A stretch of 64,000 bases of DNA from JAFGTP01 sp964498725 (GTDB taxonomy: Bacteria; Fidelibacterota; UBA2242; JAFGTP01). Numbering within the stretch: the first letter of the stretch is position 1; the number at the start of each line of letters is the position of its first letter. The notes under the pieces are model-generated. The model made no database searches. It had not been told where the DNA came from and worked only from the letters and a program-made list of their open reading frames with translations. The DNA is taken from the NCBI GenBank assembly GCA_964498725.1, contig CAZCHS010000001.1, forward strand, positions 57,335 through 121,334, in the 5' to 3' direction. The position numbers and the translations under genes are program-made. Shown here piece by piece: positions 8,457 to 16,680 of the stretch.

Positions 8457-9151
8457 TGATTTCCTCTCATTATAATTTCACGGCTCCTGCCACCTTCATT
8501 AAACAGAAGATCAAGGATCGATAAATGACTTACAAAATTCTCACCAAGTTGCTGATATTCCGGATGACCGTAATTTTGATACAGAATTTTTATATTTTGG
8601 TCAAGAAATACAGACTCATTGAGATAATCTTTTCCGCCGGCTCCTGATAAATAGGTGTTTGCATCTGTTTTTTTGATCAATTGGACTAATTTTTCCGACG
8701 CTTCGTATTGTTGCAACTGCTCAGTGGAAAATAATTCCGATGCAATCAGGGTTTTTGTCGGAATATTGAGTTTCTGTAAAACCCAGTTAATGAATGCCAT
8801 GTTAAATTCTGCCAGGTAATGATGAGGATGATTGATGAATCTTTCAATTTCCGGAAAATAATCTGAGAAATAGGGCGCGGCAGCATAATAGGTCTTTAAG
8901 GTATTGAGAATTTTTCTGCGCCAATTTTCCCTATTGTTAATCTCAATCTCATTGATTAATTGTCCGAAGGAATGTCTGACCGGAATGGTGAGCCAGTTGG
9001 CCTGTCCATTATATTTAATCCGGTTACGATTTTGATATTCATTTTTTTTATATTGCACATTATCCAGGTAGATAAAAATATCTGATGCGATTATTTTTGC
9101 AAAATAGCCTAGCCAGGGAAAAGATTGCGGTTGATGTATTGAACAAATCAT
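8453..9151 (-). CDS. WbqC-like family protein
   Basis: A 232-residue protein beginning MICSIHQPQSFPWLGYF, the N-terminal signature of the WbqC-like family (a QP...PWLGYF start, followed by FIYLDNVQYKK and the NRNRIK block). It also has ANWLTIPV and SGAGGKDYL. The family recurs in O-antigen and flagellin-glycan loci, and its biochemistry is poorly defined. It is the first gene of a coupled group with PIG-L deacetylase, DegT aminotransferase and WecA-like transferase, so it probably acts on the same amino sugar. Confidence 0.85.
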   Translation of the reverse strand: MICSIHQPQSFPWLGYFAKIIASDIFIYLDNVQYKKNEYQNRNRIKYNGQANWLTIPVRHSFGQLINEIEINNRENWRRKILNTLKTYYAAAPYFSDYFPEIERFINHPHHYLAEFNMAFINWVLQKLNIPTKTLIASELFSTEQLQQYEASEKLVQLIKKTDANTYLSGAGGKDYLNESVFLDQNIKILYQNYGHPEYQQLGENFVSHLSILDLLFNEGGRSREIIMRGNQ

Positions 9152-9184
9152 GTGTATATTTAATCAATTAATTTGGGTGTTATT

Positions 9185-9370
9185 ATGAAAAATGTTGTAA
9201 AAGTGCTTATTGTTTTTGGTTTCATTAGTATCATACTTGGTGTTCTTTCCAGGATTGCCATGACTCCTTTTGTGGTTGAAGCTGCATCCTTTCTGGATTT
9301 CTCGATTTTTTGTTTCTTAGCTTCGATTACTCTGATACTGTTTGATTATGTTTACAATCAAAAAGAGTGA
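9185..9370 (+). CDS. Small membrane protein, unknown function
   Basis: A 61-residue protein with two hydrophobic helices (about residues 5-22 and 35-52) and a short polar tail. The ATG at 9185 is chosen over the in-frame TTG at 9173; neither has a clear ribosome-binding site. It is the only + strand gene between panD's neighbour at 1700 and 20183, and it sits divergently from wbqC-like and convergently with the PHP gene (14 nt apart). I do not recognise it. Its composition is protein-like, but short hydrophobic reading frames can be accidental. Confidence 0.45.
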   Translation: MKNVVKVLIVFGFISIILGVLSRIAMTPFVVEAASFLDFSIFCFLASITLILFDYVYNQKE

Positions 9371-9384
9371 TTGATTGGTGAAGA

Positions 9385-10845
9385 TCATTTGACTTTTACG
9401 AAAATTGGATTGGTGACCAGACTGATCCAATCCTTTCCACCATATAATTTATAAAAAAAATTCTTATTTTTAGGATATTTTTTATCTACATACCATTCAT
9501 CAAGGGAACCATTGCAGGTAAATTGTTTAATCGGCTCATCATTTCTGTATAAGGTTAGCACCTGGTCTTTGGTGTCATCCATGGTCTCTGCTTGTATATG
9601 AATGGCAACAGGCGCCTGTTGCACAGTCAGGACTTCTCCTATAAAGGCGGCGGTTTCATCTTTCAGGTTGTAAGCGGTAAAGTCGCTGATTGTTAATGAA
9701 TTACCCAGAAAATTTCGGGTGGTATACATACGTCCCTTGCGAAAGGCATCAAAAATGGCTTCCCTGGAACGATTATGTGCAAAAATAAAGGTATTGGTTT
9801 CATTGACCAGGGAAAGGTCATTGGTTTCTTCAAAATCCAGTTCTCCCAAAACAAAAAACGGCTTCTTTCGCGCTCCGCTGTTATATTCCGTAAGTGCCAT
9901 GTCCCATAAGCCCGCCGGTTTGCCAAGCACCTTCATCCCTTCCCAGAACACGGCAAAACCATCATGGTTTCGGGTTGTATAGACCATATCTGTATATTGG
10001 TCTGTATCCATTTCGATTGTTTGGTTGATGAACGGGAGAGGCACTTTTATATTCTCAGAATATTCGGATTCCGGATGAGCCCAGTAAACCAGCCCGTTAT
10101 TGCTCTTTACATAGTTGATAAAGCTCTGATAGGCCGGTTCCGACATCGCGGGATCATAAGGCGTGATTGGTGTTTTTACATATGGGAATTCTACTATCAC
10201 CAGGTAAATCAAAACCAGCAAAAGGATTGCTTTGACAGTGGTTATTTTTCGATTTCTATAGATAAGTAAAAATAAAAAGATTGTAAGGGTAAAAACTAAA
10301 AGCATGAAGATATAATAAAAAAAATTGCCGGCAATATTGGAAATAACGGAACCGGTAAAAGGAAACCCTTTTTTTACAGAAGGAAGTTCTCTGAACTTTG
10401 AATCATCCTCAAACCCGAAAACCAGTAAATGACGATGCCAGTTTTTCAATGTCAACTGGCCGGAAAGCAGATTACCCTGCCATGAATAGTAAGGAACAGC
10501 CTCGATTCCCGGTATAATCTCTACATCAGGATAATACTTATTCAATGTGTTGATTTTATCAATATAGTTTCTGAAACCAAGTTTTGAGACGGAATTTCGT
10601 TTCACTTTGAAATGGAATGCATTTCGGAAAAATGGCGGTCCGTACTTGACTTCCATATTGTCATGGTCGGTGATTATGGCAACATCCAGATCAGAATCAC
10701 CAATGATATAAGCAAGTTCTTCCAGTGAATATTTTCCGCCACTGACCCGGGAGTCGAAATGAATTCCGGTTTTCAGGCGCAAGTATTCCTGGGCGGATAA
10801 TTGCTGAACGATAAATATGATAATAAAGATTATTTTATATTTCAT
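9385..10845 (-). CDS. Membrane-anchored PHP-like metal-dependent phosphoesterase domain protein
   Basis: PHP domains are metal-dependent phosphoesterases. This 486-residue protein has an N-terminal signal or anchor (residues 1-18) and PHP-like motifs: GIHFDS (His29, with Asp where the second His of HxH is usual), ITDHDN (60-63), IPGIEAVP (Glu115), HRHLLVFG (137-144), YWAHPES (His257) and GELDFEE. Two membrane helices (about 173-196 and 203-222) interrupt the domain between motifs III and IV. Residues 380-486 look beta-rich. The start overlaps the stop of the upstream glycosyltransferase by 4 nt (ATGA). The substrate is unknown; location outside the cytoplasmic membrane is inferred from the signal segment. 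Confidence 0.65.
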   Translation of the reverse strand: MKYKIIFIIIFIVQQLSAQEYLRLKTGIHFDSRVSGGKYSLEELAYIIGDSDLDVAIITDHDNMEVKYGPPFFRNAFHFKVKRNSVSKLGFRNYIDKINTLNKYYPDVEIIPGIEAVPYYSWQGNLLSGQLTLKNWHRHLLVFGFEDDSKFRELPSVKKGFPFTGSVISNIAGNFFYYIFMLLVFTLTIFLFLLIYRNRKITTVKAILLLVLIYLVIVEFPYVKTPITPYDPAMSEPAYQSFINYVKSNNGLVYWAHPESEYSENIKVPLPFINQTIEMDTDQYTDMVYTTRNHDGFAVFWEGMKVLGKPAGLWDMALTEYNSGARKKPFFVLGELDFEETNDLSLVNETNTFIFAHNRSREAIFDAFRKGRMYTTRNFLGNSLTISDFTAYNLKDETAAFIGEVLTVQQAPVAIHIQAETMDDTKDQVLTLYRNDEPIKQFTCNGSLDEWYVDKKYPKNKNFFYKLYGGKDWISLVTNPIFVKVK

Positions 10846-11942
10846 CGGTAATACTTCACCATATTCATTACATAATTTCTTACTGAGTACTTTTTTGAAT
10901 GAGAAATATTGTTGCGGCTGATTGCTTCATAAAGCAATTTATCGCTGAATAATTGTTCGATAGCACGGGCCATAGCGAGATGATCATTGGGTGGAATGAG
11001 CAAACCATTTTCCTTATTTTTGAGAATTTCTGAAATACCGCCGACATCAGTGGCAATGACCGGTAAACCTGCAGCCATGGCTTCAATAATAACACGGCCA
11101 AATCCTTCGTTTTTCGATGTAATGATGAATATGTCAGCCTTTTTGAATTCCGTTATCAGATTTTCTGAATAACCGGGGAAAACTATATTATCCAGGTTCA
11201 AATTTTGCGCTTGTTCGACAATTTTTGGGTATAATTCTCCGTCACCGACCATGCGAAATTGATAATTTTTATCTCCGGTGGCTTTGGCAAGTTTGAGTAC
11301 CATTCCCGGATTTTTTATTGGCGCAAAACGGCCGGCCCACAGAATTTGTTGTTGGCCCCGGGGAAAACTTCTTGGTGAAAATCTACCAAAAGGAGCCAAA
11401 TCAATACCACAGGAACTGACAATGAATTTCTCTGGCGGAGCAATATTTTTGCTGATGTGCTCCCGGCGTCCTTTTTCTGTAAGGTTAAAGATGTTAGTGG
11501 AAAACAGGGCTGCAAACTTTTCCATCAAAATGAAAATTTTGGTAACAAGGGGCGAATAATAACCATAAAAAATATGGCCATGAGGAGAATGAAAAATTTT
11601 GTTAATACCGGCTAGTTTTCCGGCTAAGCGCCCGATGAATCCGGCTTTGGAACTATTGGTATGAAGGATGTCCGGCTTTTCATGCCGGAGTAGTTTTGTC
11701 AGTTTATATAAAGCGACAATATCTTTTATGGGATTTATATTTCTCACCAGTGAATTCATGAATTGAATTTTAAATCCGTTTTGCCGGGAGTATTGCCGCG
11801 GATCAAAAGGCGCATGGGTGGTCCTTCCGGCAATTAATATTACCTGGTAATTTAAATCGACCAATTTGGCGCAGGTTTGCAAAACCAATTCTGCTGAGCC
11901 GCCTTTGTCAAGCCGGGTAATAATTTGGATTACTTTTGTCAT
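10842..11942 (-). CDS. GT4-family glycosyltransferase
   Basis: A 366-residue GT-B fold enzyme. The N-terminus has the acceptor-side loop KVIQIITRLDKGGSAELV, and the C-terminal half has the donor-binding block ADIFIITSKNEGFGRVIIEAMAAGLPVIAT with the EGFGRVIIEAMA (E..G...EAMA) signature of GT4 enzymes, followed by NGLLIPPND. DILHTNSSKAGFIGR in the N-terminal half is typical of GT4 enzymes acting on lipid-linked glycans. It overlaps the upstream DegT and downstream PHP genes by 4 nt each. The sugar transferred cannot be told. Confidence 0.92.
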   Translation of the reverse strand: MTKVIQIITRLDKGGSAELVLQTCAKLVDLNYQVILIAGRTTHAPFDPRQYSRQNGFKIQFMNSLVRNINPIKDIVALYKLTKLLRHEKPDILHTNSSKAGFIGRLAGKLAGINKIFHSPHGHIFYGYYSPLVTKIFILMEKFAALFSTNIFNLTEKGRREHISKNIAPPEKFIVSSCGIDLAPFGRFSPRSFPRGQQQILWAGRFAPIKNPGMVLKLAKATGDKNYQFRMVGDGELYPKIVEQAQNLNLDNIVFPGYSENLITEFKKADIFIITSKNEGFGRVIIEAMAAGLPVIATDVGGISEILKNKENGLLIPPNDHLAMARAIEQLFSDKLLYEAISRNNISHSKKYSVRNYVMNMVKYYR

Positions 11943-13135
11943 GAGAAAAGTGATTCCGCGATTTTTTGTATTTTATTAAGATGACGACCTTTTATTTGTG
12001 GATGTGGGGGAATTAATAACAGATGATCGGCTAAATATTCGGAATTCGGAAAAACTTCAGCACTGTTCTTTATGAATTCCGGATATATTTGTGCAAGGGT
12101 TTTTTCATATAAGCGTGTGGTTTCGATGCCTTCCTCACTTAATTTTTTTTCAAACTGTGAGCGTTTGCGGAGGTCTCTGATCACTATAGGGAATTGATTA
12201 TAGGCCACAGTATAATTATCCGGAATTTTGGGTATTTGTATTTCTTTCACAGGGCTGAAGATGGCGGTTAATTTCCGGGCATTATCAATTCTGGTTTGTG
12301 TTAGACTGCGCTCCCGTTTCCATAGATTTTTACCGATGGCAGCCTGAAAAGCAGAATAAGCAAAGGATTCAAAATCATCGTGTAAAGTCGTGTATTTAAA
12401 TTTGCTGATCAAAGGATTGAGGATCGTATAAAACAAGGGCCGGACCGCTAATGTCAGTGCGAAAAATTTGAGTATCATTTTCAGTCTGGCGGTTGTCTTT
12501 AAATCAGGAAGTTGAGCAACTCTTTCACGTATACCGGTGCTATCCTGATCTTTTTGCCAGGTTATAATTCCGCCGCTAAGGGTGGAAATATTTTTGCCGC
12601 GGTTAAGAGAGTAAAATCCGAAATCTGCGATTGTTCCGGCATGTTTGTCATTGATTTGACTTCCCAGTGATGAAGCGGCATCTTCGAGAATAAAAATATC
12701 ACTGTCAGCAACTATTGTCTGGATTTTTTTCACATTCGTGGGAATACCAAACATATGAATCGGCATAATGGCCAGGGTCTTCTCTGAAATATGCTTCTGA
12801 ATCTGTTCAATATTGATGTTAAAATCAACTTCGGAAGTATCGACGACAACACATTCTAATCCGGCCTTTTTAATCGGCAGAATCAGTGAAGGCGCGGTAT
12901 AATTGGTCATGATAATTTCTGTCTGTTGTGCATTTTTTCGCTGGCTTTTCAGATATTCCAGAAGGATATAGCAAGCCGTAGTACCGGAATTTACCAGGGC
13001 GACATGATTGGTATTGAAATAGCCCGATAATTGTTCTTCGAAGTCTTTTATAGTCCGGTCGGATGAAAAGAAGCCAAGTTTGGCGGCAATTATATCCGAA
13101 AAAGTAAAAGGCGTTCCGGCAGTTGGCATTTTCAT
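11939..13135 (-). CDS. DegT/DnrJ/EryC1 family aminotransferase (second copy)
   Basis: A 398-residue PLP enzyme with the family blocks NSGTTACYILLEYL (49-62), IMPIHMFGIPTNV (123-135), EDAASSLGS (151-159; Asp152 binds the PLP ring) and the lysine Lys181 in SLNRGKNISTLSGG. It differs from the copy at 6779 in being longer and having a hydrophobic stretch at about 220-245. Some longer DegT-like proteins in surface-glycan loci have divergent substrates, so calling it a sugar aminotransferase is an inference. It is translationally coupled to the following GT4 gene by a 4-nt overlap. Confidence 0.86.
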   Translation of the reverse strand: MKMPTAGTPFTFSDIIAAKLGFFSSDRTIKDFEEQLSGYFNTNHVALVNSGTTACYILLEYLKSQRKNAQQTEIIMTNYTAPSLILPIKKAGLECVVVDTSEVDFNINIEQIQKHISEKTLAIMPIHMFGIPTNVKKIQTIVADSDIFILEDAASSLGSQINDKHAGTIADFGFYSLNRGKNISTLSGGIITWQKDQDSTGIRERVAQLPDLKTTARLKMILKFFALTLAVRPLFYTILNPLISKFKYTTLHDDFESFAYSAFQAAIGKNLWKRERSLTQTRIDNARKLTAIFSPVKEIQIPKIPDNYTVAYNQFPIVIRDLRKRSQFEKKLSEEGIETTRLYEKTLAQIYPEFIKNSAEVFPNSEYLADHLLLIPPHPQIKGRHLNKIQKIAESLFS

Positions 13136-13139
13136 AATA

Positions 13140-13766
13140 TTACTTTCGAATTATCATCAGATAGCCCTTGGCAAGAAAGGGGAGCGGGCTACCTATGGGG
13201 TGAAATTGAACAGCGCCAGGGCTGAGTAGGTTTAATAAATGATTGAAATCGGATTTTTTATGAGCATGGGTGGTTAACCGGCTATGTTCAATATTTTTTC
13301 TGTAAGTATAATTCAACAGAGGATTATTTTTATTACGGAAATCGATAAATAATCTGCCATCCGGTTTCAATACGCGGTAAAGTTCCAAAATTAATTTTTC
13401 CACCAGTTCAAAAGGATAAATATTGATCAGTGTATTCAGGCAGAAAACCGTCTGAAAATAATTGTCATTAAAGGGAAGTTCAAAAACATCATGGGTAATT
13501 AAAGTTGGTGGTTTGAGCAGATTATCCTGAAACAATTGTTTAGCCTCATTGAGAGCGTCGTCATCAATATCAACGCCGTAAACATCATGATAATTTCTAA
13601 CGATAGCACAATATTCCAGCAGAAAAATACCATTACCGCAACAGGCGTCAAGTATCGGTTCCCTGATTTTGGAGGTCTGATTCAAAACGGTTTTCCGGAC
13701 AAGTTTTGAAATGCCGGTTTGAAAAGCCTCCGGTCGGGTGAGATTATTTAGATTGAGTTCTTTCAT
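13140..13766 (-). CDS. Class I SAM-dependent methyltransferase
   Basis: A 208-residue protein with the Rossmann SAM-binding motif ILDACCGNGIF (about 38-48), acidic motif II VYGVDIDDDAL, motif III ELPFNDNYFQTVFCLNTL and the post-motif strand VLKPDGRLFIDF. The cysteine pair in DACCGNG is common in this family. It lies 1 nt downstream of the GT4 gene at 13768 and 4 nt upstream of the DegT gene. O- or N-methylation of a sugar or lipid intermediate is inferred from the locus. Confidence 0.88.
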   Translation of the reverse strand: MKELNLNNLTRPEAFQTGISKLVRKTVLNQTSKIREPILDACCGNGIFLLEYCAIVRNYHDVYGVDIDDDALNEAKQLFQDNLLKPPTLITHDVFELPFNDNYFQTVFCLNTLINIYPFELVEKLILELYRVLKPDGRLFIDFRNKNNPLLNYTYRKNIEHSRLTTHAHKKSDFNHLLNLLSPGAVQFHPIGSPLPFLAKGYLMIIRK

Positions 13767-13767
13767 G

Positions 13768-14937
13768 TCATTTCTGTAAAATAGAATTTGAAATTTTTCT
13801 TAACTCCCGGCTGATTTTTTCCCAGGTAAAGAAATTTATGGCCCGCTCCCGGCCGAATTGTCCCATTTGGATGCGCTGGTAATCATTGATTAGTAATTTT
13901 TTGATGGCCTCTGTAACTTCTGATAAGTTTTTACCATCGATAATATATCCGGATTTTTTGTCCTGAACAGCGTCGCGAATGCCTCCAAAATTTCCGGCAA
14001 TCACAGGTTTGCCGCAGGCTGATGCTTCCAGAAAAACGATCCCAAATCCTTCATAATCACCGGACAAACTTTGATCTTTGGACGTCTGGCGATTTAATAA
14101 TATGAAAAGGTCGCAAAGATTGTAATATTTGGCCAGCTCTTCATCAGGAACAAAGCCGCAGAATTTCACATGTTCTTTTAATTTATATTTGCGAAGAAGG
14201 GATTTCAGCCTTTTTTCCTCCCGCCCTTTGCCGACTATTAAATAAACGAGATTGGGAATTTCATTTTTGAGTCTGACAATAGATTCAATTACTCTATCAT
14301 GTCCCTTACGTTCATCCAGACGGGCAACGGTTAGCAGCACTTTTTTGTTGATAAGATCATATTTTTTGACCAGGTCAGGATCCGGTGGGGTGGGTTTAAA
14401 CCGCTGAATATCGACGCCGGGTGTGATGATGTGAAACTTATCGGCGGGAATTCCCAGGGCAAGAAATTCATGCATGGTGAATTTACTGTTAGGTATGATA
14501 ATCGCTGCATTGCGTAGAAAAAGTTTGATCAACCGCATCAGGAAAGCATTTTGGCCGAAACGGTAGGTTTCTGAACCGTAAACATATATAACATAGGGTA
14601 TATTGAAGATTTTTTTCATAATCCAGCCGGTGATTCCTGAGGATAAAACCTGACCGCAATGAATGAGCCGAAATTTGTATTTACGGTTTAATAAAAGCAT
14701 TTTTATCGTATAAAGAATGCTCTTCAATAGTTTGTGAATTATTGAATTGCCAGTAGGAATATCCGTGCGAATTATATTTAATTGCGATTGTTTGTCAAAT
14801 TTTTTGTAATTGCGATATTTGGCTGCCAGGATGATATTGTCAGCCGGATCATAAAACTTCCATATCTCATGGAAATAGGTGGCAATACCGCTGATCTCCG
14901 GTGGAAAATCACCGGGGATGAGGAGTGATTTTTTCAT
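13768..14937 (-). CDS. GT4-family glycosyltransferase
   Basis: A 389-residue GT-B enzyme. Visible signatures are LIPGDFPPEISGIATYFHEI at the N-terminus, the linker NSKFTMHEFLALGIPADKF, VDIQRFKP, LLTVARLDERKGHDRVIES at the start of the donor domain, and EGFGIVFLEASACGKPVIAG for the GT4 signature. Its start codon overlaps the stop of the PIN toxin gene by 4 nt (ATGA), an unusual coupling for a biosynthetic gene. Confidence 0.93.
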   Translation of the reverse strand: MKKSLLIPGDFPPEISGIATYFHEIWKFYDPADNIILAAKYRNYKKFDKQSQLNIIRTDIPTGNSIIHKLLKSILYTIKMLLLNRKYKFRLIHCGQVLSSGITGWIMKKIFNIPYVIYVYGSETYRFGQNAFLMRLIKLFLRNAAIIIPNSKFTMHEFLALGIPADKFHIITPGVDIQRFKPTPPDPDLVKKYDLINKKVLLTVARLDERKGHDRVIESIVRLKNEIPNLVYLIVGKGREEKRLKSLLRKYKLKEHVKFCGFVPDEELAKYYNLCDLFILLNRQTSKDQSLSGDYEGFGIVFLEASACGKPVIAGNFGGIRDAVQDKKSGYIIDGKNLSEVTEAIKKLLINDYQRIQMGQFGRERAINFFTWEKISRELRKISNSILQK

Positions 14938-15356
14938 TGTGTTAGGTTTTCGTTGTATAAATTAATTACTTGAATATGATTTTCTTGTGCAATTTGGATT
15001 AATTTTTTATCTAAAGTTAGAAGTGTTGCATCTTGCTGTCTGGCGAGAACTAAAAAATAACAATCATAGGTAGAATGCTTTGTAATAGTAGAGAGTTTGA
15101 ATGCCTCTTTATATAATAAATTTGAATGAATAATTTTATCAATTAGGCGGATACTTTTATCTATCACGGTCTTACATAAATCTGAAGAAAAATTATGAAA
15201 CATATAATATTTCCATAATACATTAGTTACTTCCGGAATATATACATCAGGTGCAAAAACATAGGCAGAATTTAAAATATGATGTTGTAAAGTTTCTGTA
15301 TAAGGTGTTTCAATTATACTATTAATAGCTGCGCTAGTGTCAATTACTATATTCAT
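14934..15356 (-). CDS. vapC: PIN-domain ribonuclease toxin (VapC/FitB type)
   Basis: VapC toxins are Mg-dependent RNases that cut tRNA or rRNA and are neutralised by a partner antitoxin. The 140-residue protein has the PIN acidic set: Asp6 (VIDTSA), Glu42 (IPEVTN), Asp98 (STYDCYFL) and Asp116 (TLDKKL). It follows the ribbon-helix-helix antitoxin gene with a 4-nt overlap. The coding region is visibly more AT-rich than the neighbouring glycosyltransferase genes, which suggests acquisition. Confidence 0.9.
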   Translation of the reverse strand: MNIVIDTSAAINSIIETPYTETLQHHILNSAYVFAPDVYIPEVTNVLWKYYMFHNFSSDLCKTVIDKSIRLIDKIIHSNLLYKEAFKLSTITKHSTYDCYFLVLARQQDATLLTLDKKLIQIAQENHIQVINLYNENLTQ

Positions 15357-15607
15357 CGATCTCGATCCTCTCTGACTAATTGCACAACATTGGGTAAATC
15401 ATATGATTTTATGTTATATTTTTTGTTCAATTCCTTCGTACTTTTAAATATTTTTTCCCGTTTCCATTTTGGAGTTTCTTCAATTTCTAATTTTTCAGAA
15501 AGGATATGAATGGTTTCCTGGGCAATACTACGATGTTGTTCTTTTGCGCGTTGGGTTAATTTCCTGTATAAAGCCTCGGGAACGTCTCTGACTTGTAATG
15601 ATGGCAT
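15353..15607 (-). CDS. FitA-like ribbon-helix-helix antitoxin
   Basis: An 84-residue protein starting MPSLQVRDVPEALYRKLTQRA, which matches the ribbon-helix-helix fold of FitA/VapB antitoxins (beta-strand SLQVRDVP then two helices ending SIAQETIHILSEKL). The C-terminal half is basic and polar, as expected for the toxin-wrapping segment. A perfect AGGAGG ribosome site sits 7-8 nt before the ATG. The pair is preceded by a promoter with an overlapping inverted repeat, consistent with autoregulation by the toxin-antitoxin complex. Confidence 0.88.
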   Translation of the reverse strand: MPSLQVRDVPEALYRKLTQRAKEQHRSIAQETIHILSEKLEIEETPKWKREKIFKSTKELNKKYNIKSYDLPNVVQLVREDRDR

Positions 15608-15633
15608 TTAATCCTCCTATGATATATATTCCA

Positions 15634-15662
15634 TTTTACTGCATTTGTAGTAAAAATGCAAG
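15634..15662 (-). promoter_or_regulatory. Promoter with overlapping inverted-repeat operator upstream of the toxin-antitoxin pair
   Basis: Read on the - strand, TTGCAT (15657-15662) and TAAAAT (15634-15639) are separated by 17 nt and fit a sigma70-type promoter. A 22-bp inverted repeat with 7-bp arms (TTTTACT / AGTAAAA, 15635-15656) lies across the spacer and -10. A second overlapping repeat (TGCATTT / AAATGCA, 15641-15661) shares the site. Ribbon-helix-helix antitoxins bind such repeats, so this is the likely autoregulatory operator. Confidence 0.6.
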
Positions 15663-15729
15663 CATTAGTAAGAATAGGGGAATTTATTAAAAACTTTTTA
15701 TTGTTTGGTAAGATTATCTGGCAAAATTA

Positions 15730-16680
15730 TCACACATCATTTTTTTTAAGGGTCAAATAGCCAATAATATATCCACAAAGATATAAAATCAGGCTAAGCA
15801 AATAGAATATTTTTAAAGTGATTATTGTTTTCAGAAGTCTAAAAATATATGATACGACACGTTGAATGATTGTTCTTTTTCCTTTGACTTCTTTTTCATG
15901 TTCGGTTGTCAGTTCCACCACGAATTCCGGATAAAATTTATTCACATAAGCCGCCATTTTGCCATTACGGAAAAACTGTTTGCAGAATTTTTTAAAGCTT
16001 GCCGGCGGCAGATGATGAATGTACAGATCGGGTAAAACGACTACTTTATAGCCGGCTTTGCGTATTTCAGCGCGCAGATAAGGATCGAGGCCGCGGGGAA
16101 TAAGTTCATTTTCGCCGCCAACTTCCATGAAGACTTTGCGGGGGAATATGGCGCATGGGTGTTCCGCCAAATCGCTTTCGACAATTTTCTGAACAATTGG
16201 CGATGTCCGTCTGGGCAGTTGCTCCATCACTTTTCTGACGAACCATGTTGCATTTTCAGGGGGAATATTGGCCACACCGGCCATGCCGATTTCTGAATTT
16301 TTTTCCATATGGGTGACCATTTCTTCCAGCAAATTATCTGAACCGATTTTGGTGTCGTCATCGAAAGTGACGATAAATTTCCCGGTTGCCAGGGCTACAC
16401 CGCAGTTGATGGCCCGTCCCTGGCGTGAATCCTTGATGATCAGGATGATCTCCCAATTTCTAAAAGATTGATTCTCAATTTGGCTTAACAAGTCCGGTAA
16501 ATAGCCGTCCCTGGTTTTATCAACCGTGGGAATAATAATGCTGACCAATGGATTTTCTGTATCCTCACTGCGCCAGATTTCAATAGTTCCCTGGGAATCA
16601 CCATTGGAGTGCCTGACAAAAGGACGATGAATGGTTTTATTTGATATTATTTGGATTAATTTTCGTGCCATTGATTTCAT
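15730..16680 (-). CDS. GT2-family glycosyltransferase with C-terminal membrane segments
   Basis: A 316-residue GT-A enzyme with VSIIIPTVDKTRDGYLPDLL (about 45-64), the donor-binding FDDDTKIGSDNLLEEMV (DxD-type motif near 126), and RGLDPYLRAEIRKAGYKVVVLPDLYIHH, the region typical of GT2 enzymes acting on polyprenyl-linked substrates. Two hydrophobic helices at about 282-309 anchor it to the membrane. It is the only GT2 enzyme in the locus. Its 5' end overlaps the upstream GT4 gene by 44 nt; the second methionine (MARKL) is a possible alternative start. Confidence 0.88.
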   Translation of the reverse strand: MKSMARKLIQIISNKTIHRPFVRHSNGDSQGTIEIWRSEDTENPLVSIIIPTVDKTRDGYLPDLLSQIENQSFRNWEIILIIKDSRQGRAINCGVALATGKFIVTFDDDTKIGSDNLLEEMVTHMEKNSEIGMAGVANIPPENATWFVRKVMEQLPRRTSPIVQKIVESDLAEHPCAIFPRKVFMEVGGENELIPRGLDPYLRAEIRKAGYKVVVLPDLYIHHLPPASFKKFCKQFFRNGKMAAYVNKFYPEFVVELTTEHEKEVKGKRTIIQRVVSYIFRLLKTIITLKIFYLLSLILYLCGYIIGYLTLKKNDV

